A stretch of DNA of 64,000 nucleotides from Chryseobacterium sp. c4a (lineage in GTDB: Bacteria > Bacteroidota > Bacteroidia > Flavobacteriales > Weeksellaceae). Under the pieces are notes generated by a model, which saw only the letters and a program-made list of their open reading frames with translations, ran no database searches and had not been told where the DNA came from. Where the stretch lies: NCBI RefSeq assembly GCF_009900745.1, contig NZ_WXVU01000001.1:558001-622000 (forward strand), given 5' to 3'. Made by a program: the position numbers and the translations under genes. Shown here one piece after another: positions 8,510-16,889 of the stretch. Each line of letters opens with the position of its first letter. Position 1 is the first letter of the stretch.

Positions 8510-9223
8510 CTATTTTAATTGTCTTTGAAAAATAAGTGATATCAATATATAGTAGATTACCAGCATTGGGATTCCTACCGTTTTAAAAATAGTAAGAATT
8601 GCAATACCACCTACTAGCAGTACTATTTTGGGATAGTTATCCTTTAATGCTTTAGATTTAAACTTCATTGCCATCATTTTGATAGGGCTTATCAGAAGCC
8701 ATGAAGTAAGGAAAGCAAGGATGATAAGCAGTAATTCGTTTTCAAAAAGGAAACTGAAATTTCCGGTTTCTTTAAAAGCATAATACAGTCCGAATAATAA
8801 AACGGTATTGGTTGGTGTATTTAATCCTTTAAAATAATATCTCTGTTCCTCATCAAGGTTGAAAATAGCAAGTCTTAAACAAGAGAACATCGTCACTACT
8901 AATCCAATGTATTTAATTTCAAATGGAAGCTGAAGCCCAAGAAGTTCACTGTCAAATGGTTCTAGTGCTTTATACATAGTAAGTCCGGGAATTAATCCGA
9001 AACTTACCATATCAGCAAGAGAATCAAGCTGAAGACCTAAGTTGGAGTTTGATTTTAAGGCTCTGGCTACAAACCCGTCAAAGAAATCAAAGATAGCGGA
9101 GAGGATAAGGCATATTGCCGTTGTTTGATAGTCTCCTAAAATAAGATGTATTGCACCCACACTGCCTGCAAATAAATTAGCCAGGGTCAAGGCATTGGCC
9201 AGATTATTCTTTATAAAATCCAT
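8510..9223 (-). CDS. pssA: CDP-diacylglycerol-serine O-phosphatidyltransferase
   Basis: This 237-residue membrane protein has the CDP-alcohol phosphotransferase signature D-G-x2-A-R-x8-G-x3-D-x3-D, seen as FDGFVARALKSNSNLG followed by LDSLADMVSFG (about residues 48-78). About six to seven membrane spans surround it. It makes phosphatidylserine from CDP-diacylglycerol, the precursor of phosphatidylethanolamine. The ATG at 9223 is preferred over the in-frame GTG at 9229 because that GTG overlaps the -7 element. It is divergent from an LTA-synthase-like gene, so both neighbours act on membrane lipid headgroups. Confidence 0.9.
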   Translation of the reverse strand: MDFIKNNLANALTLANLFAGSVGAIHLILGDYQTTAICLILSAIFDFFDGFVARALKSNSNLGLQLDSLADMVSFGLIPGLTMYKALEPFDSELLGLQLPFEIKYIGLVVTMFSCLRLAIFNLDEEQRYYFKGLNTPTNTVLLFGLYYAFKETGNFSFLFENELLLIILAFLTSWLLISPIKMMAMKFKSKALKDNYPKIVLLVGGIAILTIFKTVGIPMLVIYYILISLIFQRQLK

Positions 9224-9228
9224 AGACA

Positions 9229-9236
9229 CAAAATTA
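9229..9236 (-). promoter_or_regulatory. -7 element of pssA, predicted leaderless
   Basis: TAATTTTG on the minus strand ends 5 nt before the ATG at 9223. The transcription start should fall on or next to the start codon. Confidence 0.5.
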
Positions 9237-9300
9237 CAGTTTTTAAAAATTCTATCTCAAAATAATATGCATTAAAAAATGCAATAAAGTGATTTTGATG

Positions 9301-9308
9301 TAAATTTG
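9301..9308 (+). promoter_or_regulatory. -7 element of the LTA-synthase-like gene, predicted leaderless
   Basis: TAAATTTG ends 4 nt before the ATG at 9313, which predicts an mRNA with little or no 5' leader. Confidence 0.55.
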
Positions 9309-9312
9309 CCCC

Positions 9313-11241
9313 ATGAAATTTTTAAAAGGATTTAGAAAACAGGAAGTTCTGGCATTGCTTTACAGAATTTTTTTAGCCTATTTTTTTTATCAGATTGCAA
9401 GACTTTTATTCTGGTATTTTAATAAGGATCTGATTAAAGTAGATTCTGTTTCAGAATATTTTAAACTGGCATATCATGGGACAGCCTTCGATACTACGGC
9501 TATTTTGTATGTCAATGCATTATTTATACTATTGAGTCTTTTGCCACTGGTAATTAATACCAAGAAAGGGTTTCAGAAAGTTCTTTTCTGGATTTATTTT
9601 CTAACGAATGGGTTGGCGTATGGAATGAATTTCGGAGACTTTATTTATTATAAATTTTCTCAGTCCAGGCTTACATCAGCCGTATTTCAGGTGGCAGAAC
9701 ATGAATCTAATGTCTCTCAGACTCTGATGATTTCTGTAGGACAACATCCTTTTGTCCTGATTTGGTTTATCGTTTTAATGGGATTGTGGGTTTTCCTTTA
9801 TAAAAAAGTAAAGGTGGATGAAACAAAACCAACTCATTTACTTCCTTATTTTTTATCCTCCATTGTTACTTTATGTATTACAGCAGTTTTAGTTGTAGGT
9901 GGGATTAGAGGAGATTTCAAACATAGCACAAGGCCTATTAATATGGTGGATGCTACCCGTTTTGTAACGAATCCGCTGCAAGGAAATTTAGTTCTTAACA
10001 GTACATTCTCATTTTTCAGAACTTTAAATACCAATAACTTCAAGGAAGTTCATTTTGTAGATCAAAAATATATTGAAGAAAATGTACAACCTTATAAAGT
10101 GTATGACAGAAAGGTGGAAAATCGCCCCAATATTGTGATTTTTATTGTAGAATCATTCGGGAGAGAGTATTCCGGAGCCTTTAATAAAGATAAAAATATT
10201 AAAGATTATGTTTCCTATACACCGTTTATGGATAGCCTGGCAGCTCAGAGTCTTATTTTTCCGAATGCTTTTGCCAATGGAAGACAGTCTATTCATGGAA
10301 TGAGCAGTGTATTAGCAGGAATTCCGAGTCTTACTGATGCCTTTACAGGTTCTCCTTATTCCAATCAAAAAATCCAGTCTATCGTTTCGGTTTGTAATGA
10401 TCTGGGATATGATACCTCTTTTTACCACGGAGCACCTAATGGCTCTATGGGTTTCCTTGGATTTGGAAATATCTTAGGATTTAAACACTATTTTGGTAAA
10501 ACGGAATATAATCATGATGAAGATTTTGATGGAATGTGGGCTATTTGGGATGAGCCATTTCTCCAGTATTTTGCTAAAAATGTAGGAAAGAAACAGCCTT
10601 TCATGACGACCGTTTTTACAGCGTCTTCTCATCATCCATTTAAGATTCCTGAAAAGTATCAGGGGAAATTTAAAAAAGGAAAAATAGAAATGCATGAACC
10701 TATTCAATATACGGATTATGCAATTAAAAAATATTTTGAAACAGCTAAAAAAGAGCCTTGGTTCAACAATACGATTTTTGTTTTTACAGGAGACCACACC
10801 AATCAGATTTATTATCCTGAATATGAAAAGGCAATGAACCGTTTTGCAGTACCTTTAATTTTTTATTCCCCAAATCCGGCATACCAGCTTAAGGGTGAAA
10901 ACTCTGAAATTGCTCAGCAAATAGATATTTACCCAACGCTTGCTGATTTAATAGGATATAATAAACCAATCAGAAGCTGGGGGAGAAGCTTGGTGAGTGA
11001 TAAGAAATATCCTGGAATTATGGTAAACTCAGATGGAAATAATGAACAGTTTATTATTGGAAATTATATTTACAGATTTGATGGTAAGGATATTGTAGGA
11101 GTATATGATAAATCCGATCTTGCTCTTGAAAAGAACCTGATTAATCAGTTAAAAACACCTGAAGTAGAACAAGGAAAACAAACCGCAAAAGCTTGGTACC
11201 AGGATTATATGGATAGAGTAATTAATAGGAAGCTTCAATAA
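9313..11241 (+). CDS. LTA synthase-like sulfatase-fold membrane protein
   Basis: This 642-residue protein has about five N-terminal membrane spans (residues 1-210) and a C-terminal alkaline-phosphatase/sulfatase-fold domain. Visible metal-site motifs are IVESFGREYSG, SSHHPF and TGDHTN. The nucleophile loop reads GRQSIHGMSS, so Ser326 appears to sit where LTA synthases and OpgB usually have Thr. Family members transfer phosphoglycerol or phosphoethanolamine from phospholipids to glycans at the outer face of the inner membrane. In a Gram-negative the acceptor is unlikely to be lipoteichoic acid and is unknown here. Confidence 0.85.
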   Translation: MKFLKGFRKQEVLALLYRIFLAYFFYQIARLLFWYFNKDLIKVDSVSEYFKLAYHGTAFDTTAILYVNALFILLSLLPLVINTKKGFQKVLFWIYFLTNGLAYGMNFGDFIYYKFSQSRLTSAVFQVAEHESNVSQTLMISVGQHPFVLIWFIVLMGLWVFLYKKVKVDETKPTHLLPYFLSSIVTLCITAVLVVGGIRGDFKHSTRPINMVDATRFVTNPLQGNLVLNSTFSFFRTLNTNNFKEVHFVDQKYIEENVQPYKVYDRKVENRPNIVIFIVESFGREYSGAFNKDKNIKDYVSYTPFMDSLAAQSLIFPNAFANGRQSIHGMSSVLAGIPSLTDAFTGSPYSNQKIQSIVSVCNDLGYDTSFYHGAPNGSMGFLGFGNILGFKHYFGKTEYNHDEDFDGMWAIWDEPFLQYFAKNVGKKQPFMTTVFTASSHHPFKIPEKYQGKFKKGKIEMHEPIQYTDYAIKKYFETAKKEPWFNNTIFVFTGDHTNQIYYPEYEKAMNRFAVPLIFYSPNPAYQLKGENSEIAQQIDIYPTLADLIGYNKPIRSWGRSLVSDKKYPGIMVNSDGNNEQFIIGNYIYRFDGKDIVGVYDKSDLALEKNLINQLKTPEVEQGKQTAKAWYQDYMDRVINRKLQ

Positions 11242-11365
11242 ATAAAGTCATTTATAAGCTCTTTTATGCTTTGTATAATAAAAGTTTTTGTTCGTTAAGA
11301 ATTAATTTATATTTTTATCAATACATAGAAAAGTATTTTGTATTAAAATTAAAACTATAAGAAAT

Positions 11366-11785
11366 ATGAAAAAAATAATGTTAACATTCGCGCTTTCTTT
11401 ATTTGGTGTGATGACATTTGCGCAGATAGAAGGAAAGTGGAAGACGATAGACGATGAAACCAAACAGGCTAAATCTATTGTAGAGATTTTTAAGAAGTCT
11501 GATGGTAAGTATTATGGGAAGATTTCTCAGTTATTGACGAAGCCAGCAGATCCTAACTGTACAACCTGTAAGGATGACAGAAAAGGGAAACCGCTTGTTG
11601 GATTGGAAATCATCAGAGGATTGAAAAAAGAAGGTGATGAATTTTCCGGAGGCAACATTACCGACCCTAAAACAGGAAAAACTTACAAATGTACCATTAC
11701 AAGAAGCGGAGATAAGCTTAATGTAAGAGGGTATTTAGGATTATCATTATTAGGAAGAACCCAGGTTTGGGAGAAAGCTAATTAA
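11366..11785 (+). CDS. DUF2147 domain secreted protein
   Basis: This 139-residue protein has a signal peptide (about 1-19, ending TFAQ) and a DUF2147 lipocalin-like domain with the typical IEGKWKTIDDETK start and C-terminal LNVRGYLGLSLLGRTQVWEK. Two Cys in CTTCKDD probably form a disulfide or metal site. It is periplasmic or outer-membrane associated, function unknown. A terminator follows, and an ECF sigma factor gene starts 100 bases downstream. Confidence 0.85.
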   Translation: MKKIMLTFALSLFGVMTFAQIEGKWKTIDDETKQAKSIVEIFKKSDGKYYGKISQLLTKPADPNCTTCKDDRKGKPLVGLEIIRGLKKEGDEFSGGNITDPKTGKTYKCTITRSGDKLNVRGYLGLSLLGRTQVWEKAN

Positions 11786-11806
11786 TATAAGTTTAAATAG
11801 AATTTT

Positions 11807-11841
11807 AAAATGACATTTCAGAAATGAGATGTCATTTTTTT
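11807..11841 (+). terminator. Intrinsic terminator
   Basis: The stem AAAATGACAT/ATGTCATTTT and a run of T follow the DUF2147 gene. Confidence 0.8.
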
Positions 11842-11885
11842 TTGAAAAAGATGTAACGAAAATAAAATCTCCCCACTTATAGAAT

Positions 11886-12383
11886 ATGAGAACAGGACAG
11901 GAGAAAATATTTGTAGAATTTTTTAAGCCCAATCAAAGGCTTATCCACAAAATATGCAGAATATATACAAACAATGCTGAAGATCATGAAGACCTTTTTC
12001 AGGAAATCACGATTCAGTTATGGAAGTCTTTTCTGGGGTTTAAAGGAGAGGCTAAGTTTTCTACCTGGATGTATCGTGTAGCGCTTAATACAGCGATTAC
12101 ATTATTCAGAAAACCTCGGAAAAAGGATTCACAAGCAGTAGATATTGACGTTTCATCCCTTAAAATGGAATATGAAGCATATGAAGATGACGAACATAAA
12201 TTGCAAAAGATGTACAAGGCCATCTATGAACTGTCTGATGTGGAAAAAGCTTTAATCATGATGTATCTTGAAGATAAACCTTATAAAGAAATTGGAGAAA
12301 TTCTGGGAATTACAGAAGGAAATGCAAGAGTAAAGATGAACAGGGCTAAGAATAATTTAAAAATCAAAATCAACACAAAATAA
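11886..12383 (+). CDS. ECF-type RNA polymerase sigma factor
   Basis: This 165-residue protein has sigma region 2 (DHEDLFQEITIQLWKSFLGF, then KFSTWMYRVALNTAI) and region 4 with a helix-turn-helix (MYLEDKPYKEIGEILGITEGNARVKMNRAK). It directs core RNA polymerase to a specific promoter set. The next gene starts one base after its stop and encodes a membrane protein, the usual arrangement of an ECF sigma with its anti-sigma. The stimulus and regulon are not visible. Confidence 0.92.
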   Translation: MRTGQEKIFVEFFKPNQRLIHKICRIYTNNAEDHEDLFQEITIQLWKSFLGFKGEAKFSTWMYRVALNTAITLFRKPRKKDSQAVDIDVSSLKMEYEAYEDDEHKLQKMYKAIYELSDVEKALIMMYLEDKPYKEIGEILGITEGNARVKMNRAKNNLKIKINTK

Positions 12384-12384
12384 T

Positions 12385-12996
12385 ATGGACGAATTAGAAT
12401 TACTTAAAAAAGACTGGAATAAGGAATCCACAGATTTTAAAGAATATTCAGAAAAGGACATTTATAATATGATAAAAAATAAATCTGTTTCCATTACCAA
12501 AACCTTATTGCTTATTGGGCTGATAGAAGTTGTATTATGGAGTTTATACGGATATCTGGATCAGGAGTTTCCTTATATAAGAATTGCAATGTTTTTAGTT
12601 TTTACAGGATTGATCATTTTTCTTTTCATTAGAATGAAAACCGGACAGGACAGTATTACATTAATGAAAAGTATTCTGAATCTGAGAAGATTGATCTTAG
12701 GATATGCAGGTATTTCACTGATTCTCCTGGTTACAAATAATATTCTTTATTTTGATCATAATGTGAGGGATTTTATGGCAGGGTGGAATGACGGCCTGAA
12801 TAGTAATAGCAGCATAAGAGTTTTACCTACTAATCCTGATGCTATAGTACCTGTACTTGGAAATTATATTATTTTTGGAATTGTTTTACTTATTACTTTT
12901 TACTTATTATACAGAGTTTATAAAAGAACTTACGGTAGAATTTTGCAGGATTTGAGAAAGAATTACAAAGAACTGAGTTATCAGGATGAAAAATAA
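12385..12996 (+). CDS. Membrane protein, probable anti-sigma partner
   Basis: This 203-residue protein has a short cytoplasmic N-terminus (LELLKKDWNKESTDFKEYSEKDIYNMI) and four predicted membrane spans (about residues 38-57, 65-85, 107-125 and 158-180). It starts one base after the ECF sigma stop. The N-terminal WxxE-like segment followed by membrane helices is common in the membrane partner of Bacteroidota ECF sigmas. The anti-sigma role is inferred from position and layout; no zinc motif is present. Confidence 0.6.
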   Translation: MDELELLKKDWNKESTDFKEYSEKDIYNMIKNKSVSITKTLLLIGLIEVVLWSLYGYLDQEFPYIRIAMFLVFTGLIIFLFIRMKTGQDSITLMKSILNLRRLILGYAGISLILLVTNNILYFDHNVRDFMAGWNDGLNSNSSIRVLPTNPDAIVPVLGNYIIFGIVLLITFYLLYRVYKRTYGRILQDLRKNYKELSYQDEK

Positions 12997-13223
12997 ATCT
13001 AAGAAAAGAAGTCGTAAGTTATCATTAGCCGTTTTAAAATAATGGTTTTAATTTTAAAAAGTCAATGAAACGATGTTCATTTATTCTTTCAAACTAGAAG
13101 AAACTTCCCTCTTCCAGCCTCCAGCTTCCTTTCCCGTAAAAATCCTTTTTTGAATTATTATTAATATTGAGACTTCTCATTCAAATGAAACGCCTTTTTA
13201 TTATGTGTATAATAAAAAAACAC

Positions 13224-13231
13224 TATTTTTG
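13224..13231 (+). promoter_or_regulatory. -7 element of pdhB
   Basis: TATTTTTG fits TAnnTTTG and gives a 5' leader of about 20 nt before the ATG at 13255. The gap before it (12997-13223) holds a low-complexity CTTCC-type stretch at about 13105-13135 and no gene. Confidence 0.5.
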
Positions 13232-13254
13232 TAGTCTAAATTTTTCAAGAAAAT

Positions 13255-14235
13255 ATGGCAGAATATACTTTTCGTGAGGTAATTGCACAGGCAATGAGCG
13301 AGGAAATGCGTAAAGACGAGTCCATCTACCTGATGGGGGAGGAAGTTGCAGAATATAATGGTGCATATAAAGCTTCAAAAGGAATGCTGGATGAATTTGG
13401 TCCAAAAAGAGTGATCGATACACCGATTGCAGAACTTGGATTTACAGGAATCTCTGTAGGAGCTGCAATGAATGGAAACAGACCCATCGTAGAATTTATG
13501 ACTTTCAATTTCTCTTTGGTAGGAATTGATCAGATTATTAATAATGCTGCGAAAATCCGTCAGATGAGTGGAGGACAATGGAATTGCCCAATCGTTTTCC
13601 GTGGACCTACTGCTTCTGCAGGACAATTAGGAGCTACTCACTCTCAGGCTTTCGAAGGTTGGTTTGCCAACTGTCCGGGACTTAAAGTGGTAGTACCTTC
13701 TAACCCATACGATGCAAAAGGATTGTTGAAAACCGCAATTCAGGATAATGACCCAGTTATCTTCATGGAATCTGAGCAGATGTATGGTGATAAAATGGAA
13801 ATTCCTGAAGAAGAATACTATTTACCATTAGGAAAAGCTGATATTAAAAAAGAAGGTAAAGATGTAACTTTAGTTTCTTTTGGTAAGATCATGAAGTTGG
13901 CAATGCAGGCAGCTGAAGATATGGAAAAAGAAGGGATCTCTGTTGAAGTGATCGATCTTAGAACAGTTCGTCCTTTAGATTTCGATACTATTTTAGCATC
14001 TGTAAAGAAAACAAATAGATTAGTAATCTTAGAAGAAGCTTGGCCATTCGGATCTATATCTTCTGAAATTACATATATGGTACAGCAAAAAGCATTCGAT
14101 TATTTAGATGCTCCAATCAAGAGAATTACTACTCCTGATGCACCTGCACCTTACTCTGCTGCATTATTTGCAGAATGGTTCCCTAAACTTGAAAAAGTAA
14201 AAGAGGAAATCAAAAAAGCGATGTACGTTAAGTAA
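13255..14235 (+). CDS. pdhB: Pyruvate dehydrogenase E1 component, beta subunit
   Basis: This 326-residue protein has the transketolase pyrimidine-binding domain (GEEVAEYNGAYKASKGM, then DTPIAELGFTGISVGAAMNG) and the C-terminal transketolase domain (VSFGKIMKLAMQAAEDM, then RTVRPLDFDTI). Length matches alpha2beta2-type E1 beta. With E1 alpha it uses thiamine diphosphate to decarboxylate pyruvate and acetylate lipoyl groups of E2. No E1 alpha or E2 gene adjoins it. A branched-chain 2-oxoacid E1 beta is a less likely alternative. A terminator follows. Confidence 0.9.
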   Translation: MAEYTFREVIAQAMSEEMRKDESIYLMGEEVAEYNGAYKASKGMLDEFGPKRVIDTPIAELGFTGISVGAAMNGNRPIVEFMTFNFSLVGIDQIINNAAKIRQMSGGQWNCPIVFRGPTASAGQLGATHSQAFEGWFANCPGLKVVVPSNPYDAKGLLKTAIQDNDPVIFMESEQMYGDKMEIPEEEYYLPLGKADIKKEGKDVTLVSFGKIMKLAMQAAEDMEKEGISVEVIDLRTVRPLDFDTILASVKKTNRLVILEEAWPFGSISSEITYMVQQKAFDYLDAPIKRITTPDAPAPYSAALFAEWFPKLEKVKEEIKKAMYVK

Positions 14236-14244
14236 CTATAATAG

Positions 14245-14272
14245 AAAAAAACTTCCGAAAGGAAGTTTTTTC
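14245..14272 (+). terminator. Intrinsic terminator after pdhB
   Basis: The stem ACTTCC/GGAAGT with a GAAA loop, extended by A-run and T-run pairing, follows the pdhB stop. Confidence 0.85.
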
Positions 14273-14299
14273 ATTTATTATATTCATGAAGAAAAATTC

Positions 14300-14327
14300 T
14301 TGGGGTCATAAAATTGATATAAATTTG
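14300..14327 (+). promoter_or_regulatory. Promoter of kup
   Basis: TTG at 14300 and TAAATTTG at 14320-14327 are separated by 17 bases, close to the Bacteroidota -33/-7 spacing. The leader is about 20 nt. Confidence 0.55.
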
Positions 14328-14352
14328 CGCTTTTAAAAATAAATTGGCTGAT

Positions 14353-16344
14353 ATGGCAGAAGTTACAGAAGGCGGTCATCACTTTGACTTAAAGAAGCTT
14401 TCATTTGTAGGCGTTATAGTTTCGCTTGGAATCGTTTTCGGAGATATTGGTACCTCACCACTCTACGTAATGAAGGCGATTGTGAACGCAAGAAAAGATG
14501 GCGCAACAATGCCGTTTGATGAGTACATCGAAGGAGCATTATCCTGTATCATCTGGACATTGACGCTTCAGACCACCCTGAAATATGTGATCATTGCTTT
14601 AAGAGCAGATAACAAGGGTGAAGGAGGAATTCTTGCGTTGTATTCACTCGTAAAAAAACTCAAGAAAAAATGGCTGTATGTAGTCGCCATTATTGGAGCT
14701 TCCACGCTCGTCGCAGATAGTGTAATCACCCCCTCCTTAACGGTGATGTCTGCAATTGAAGGGTTAAAAATCTATAACCCCGAAACTCCGGTAGTTCTCA
14801 TTACCTTAATCATTCTATTCATTGTATTTGTCGTACAGCAGTTCGGAACAGCGTCCATTGGGAAGTTCTTCGGGCCGGTGATGGTGACCTGGTTCCTTGT
14901 TTTAGGAATTTCCGGATCAATGCATATCTTTGATCATATTGAGATTATCAGAGCTTTCAATCCAATGTACGCGTACAACCTGATTACGCACTCATCCAGT
15001 GCTATTGTGATTATGGGAGCCGTATTTCTATGTACCACAGGAGCAGAAGCTCTATATTCCGATTTAGGACACTGTGGAGCAAAAAATATTAGAATCAGCT
15101 GGATTTTTGTTAAGCTTATGCTTATTCTTAATTATCTTGGACAAGGATCATGGTTATTGGATAATTACCATCAAGTACACAATGGAGTAAATCCTTTCTT
15201 TGGAATTATGCCTGAGTGGGCTGTTTTACCAAGTGTAATTCTGGCTACAGCAGCAGCAATTATTGCCAGCCAGGCGGTTATTACAGGATCATTTACCATG
15301 TTCTCAGAAGCAATGTCTATCTCTTTCTGGCCAAATCAGCATATTGAATATCCTTCAGGGATTAAAGGGCAGATGTATATTCCTAGAATTAACTGGGGAC
15401 TGATGGCTTTTTGTTTTGTAGTGGTGATATTCTTCCAGAAATCAGAACGTATGGAAGCGGCTTATGGGCTTACCATTACCATTACCATGTTGATGACTAC
15501 CATTCTTCTCTTATTCTGGCTGAGCCGTACAAGAGTGAGTAAGATTTTTATTGCTGGTTTTGCTGTTGTATATCTGTTCCTGGAGTCAGGATTCTTCTAT
15601 GCTAACGTAATTAAGTTTGTAGATGGAGGATGGTTAACAATGGTATTAGGTGGATTTATTGCCGTGTGTATGTATGCGTGGTATAACGGAAGATTGATCA
15701 AAGCGAATTTTATCCAATATGTAAAAATTGATAAATACATTTCTATCCTTAAAGATATGAAGCTGGATGAAACCATCCCTAAATACGCTACAAACCTTGC
15801 TTATCTGAGCAGAGCTAAAAGAAATGATGAGGTAGAATCAAAAATCATTTATTCCATCATCAAAAAGCAGCCGAAGAGAGCCGACCATTATTTCATTCTG
15901 AGCATTGTTAATCAGGAAGATCCATATACATTCAAATATACGGTAGATGAAATCTTGCCTGGAACTGTTTATAAAATCAATTTCCTTTTAGGATTTAAAG
16001 TAGATAGAAGAATCAATGATTATTTTAATATGGTATTGAGAGATCTAATGGCAGACGGAACGATTCCTTCAAGAAGCAGTCATCCATCTTTAAGAGCTCA
16101 CGATATACCACCAGATTTGAAATATGTGATCATAGATAACACCTATATCAACGATATACTTTTAACTGTTAAACAGAAGATTACTCTTAATATTTACAAC
16201 TTTGTGAAGTATATCGGAAGTGATGACTTTAAAGCCTGGGGAGTGTCTTCTCACAACGTAGAAGTAGAATCTGCTCCGATTACAGAGCTTACTGTTTATG
16301 ACAATAAAATTGAACAGTCCGGGTACTTCAGACACAACTCTTAG
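14353..16344 (+). CDS. kup: KUP/HAK/KT family potassium uptake protein
   Basis: This 663-residue protein shows the KUP signature GIVFGDIGTSPLYVMKAI near the N-terminus. About twelve membrane spans extend to residue 440, followed by a cytoplasmic C-terminal domain of about 200 residues. The motif DNKGEGGILALYSL is also typical. It imports potassium across the inner membrane, usually coupled to protons. The ATG at 14353 is chosen over an in-frame TTG at 14344. A Fur-family regulator lies 68 bases downstream with its own promoter. Confidence 0.92.
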   Translation: MAEVTEGGHHFDLKKLSFVGVIVSLGIVFGDIGTSPLYVMKAIVNARKDGATMPFDEYIEGALSCIIWTLTLQTTLKYVIIALRADNKGEGGILALYSLVKKLKKKWLYVVAIIGASTLVADSVITPSLTVMSAIEGLKIYNPETPVVLITLIILFIVFVVQQFGTASIGKFFGPVMVTWFLVLGISGSMHIFDHIEIIRAFNPMYAYNLITHSSSAIVIMGAVFLCTTGAEALYSDLGHCGAKNIRISWIFVKLMLILNYLGQGSWLLDNYHQVHNGVNPFFGIMPEWAVLPSVILATAAAIIASQAVITGSFTMFSEAMSISFWPNQHIEYPSGIKGQMYIPRINWGLMAFCFVVVIFFQKSERMEAAYGLTITITMLMTTILLLFWLSRTRVSKIFIAGFAVVYLFLESGFFYANVIKFVDGGWLTMVLGGFIAVCMYAWYNGRLIKANFIQYVKIDKYISILKDMKLDETIPKYATNLAYLSRAKRNDEVESKIIYSIIKKQPKRADHYFILSIVNQEDPYTFKYTVDEILPGTVYKINFLLGFKVDRRINDYFNMVLRDLMADGTIPSRSSHPSLRAHDIPPDLKYVIIDNTYINDILLTVKQKITLNIYNFVKYIGSDDFKAWGVSSHNVEVESAPITELTVYDNKIEQSGYFRHNS

Positions 16345-16389
16345 CTCTCAGAGCATTTAAACCATAATATCTATTTAAATAAAAATCAA

Positions 16390-16397
16390 TAAATTTG
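16390..16397 (+). promoter_or_regulatory. -7 element of the Fur-family gene
   Basis: TAAATTTG fits TAnnTTTG and lies 15 nt before the ATG at 16413. Confidence 0.5.
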
Positions 16398-16412
16398 TAG
16401 ATAATTTTTTTA

Positions 16413-16886
16413 ATGGATACAGTACAAAAAGAAAAAAATATAGCTTTGATCAAGGATGTTTTAAGAAACTACCTATTAGAAAAGGGGTTCAGAAACACAC
16501 CTGAAAGATATACGATATTAGAAGAAATTTATAATATGGATCATCACTTTAATGTTGATGATCTATATCTTCTGATGATGCAGAAGAAATATCACGTTTC
16601 TAAAGCAACCATTTACAATACTATTGAGATTTTCCTTGATGCCGGATTAATCCGTAAACATCAGTTTGGCGAAAAGACACTAACCTCTTCGTCTTATGAG
16701 AAGTCTTATTTTGACAAACAGCATGACCACTTGGTGATCTACAAAAAAGACTCCGATAAAGAAATCGAAGAAATTATTGAATTCTGTGACCCTAGAATCC
16801 AAGGAATCAAAGAAGCCATTGAAGAAGCATTTGGCGTAAAAATTGATTCTCATTCGCTATATTTCTATGGCACTAAGAATGACTAA
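16413..16886 (+). CDS. Fur family transcriptional regulator
   Basis: This 157-residue protein has the Fur winged helix (RNTPERYTILEEIYNMDHHFNVDDLYLLMMQKKYHVSKATIYNTIEIFLDAGLI). Its dimerisation half is atypical: the H-x-H and CxxC zinc features of classical Fur/PerR are largely missing. The segment QHDHLVIYKKDSDKEIEEIIEFCDP retains a HDH and one Cys. It may sense iron, zinc, peroxide or something else. It is followed 3 bases later by the OstA-like gene, so they are probably co-transcribed. Confidence 0.85.
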   Translation: MDTVQKEKNIALIKDVLRNYLLEKGFRNTPERYTILEEIYNMDHHFNVDDLYLLMMQKKYHVSKATIYNTIEIFLDAGLIRKHQFGEKTLTSSSYEKSYFDKQHDHLVIYKKDSDKEIEEIIEFCDPRIQGIKEAIEEAFGVKIDSHSLYFYGTKND

Positions 16887-16889
16887 TTA

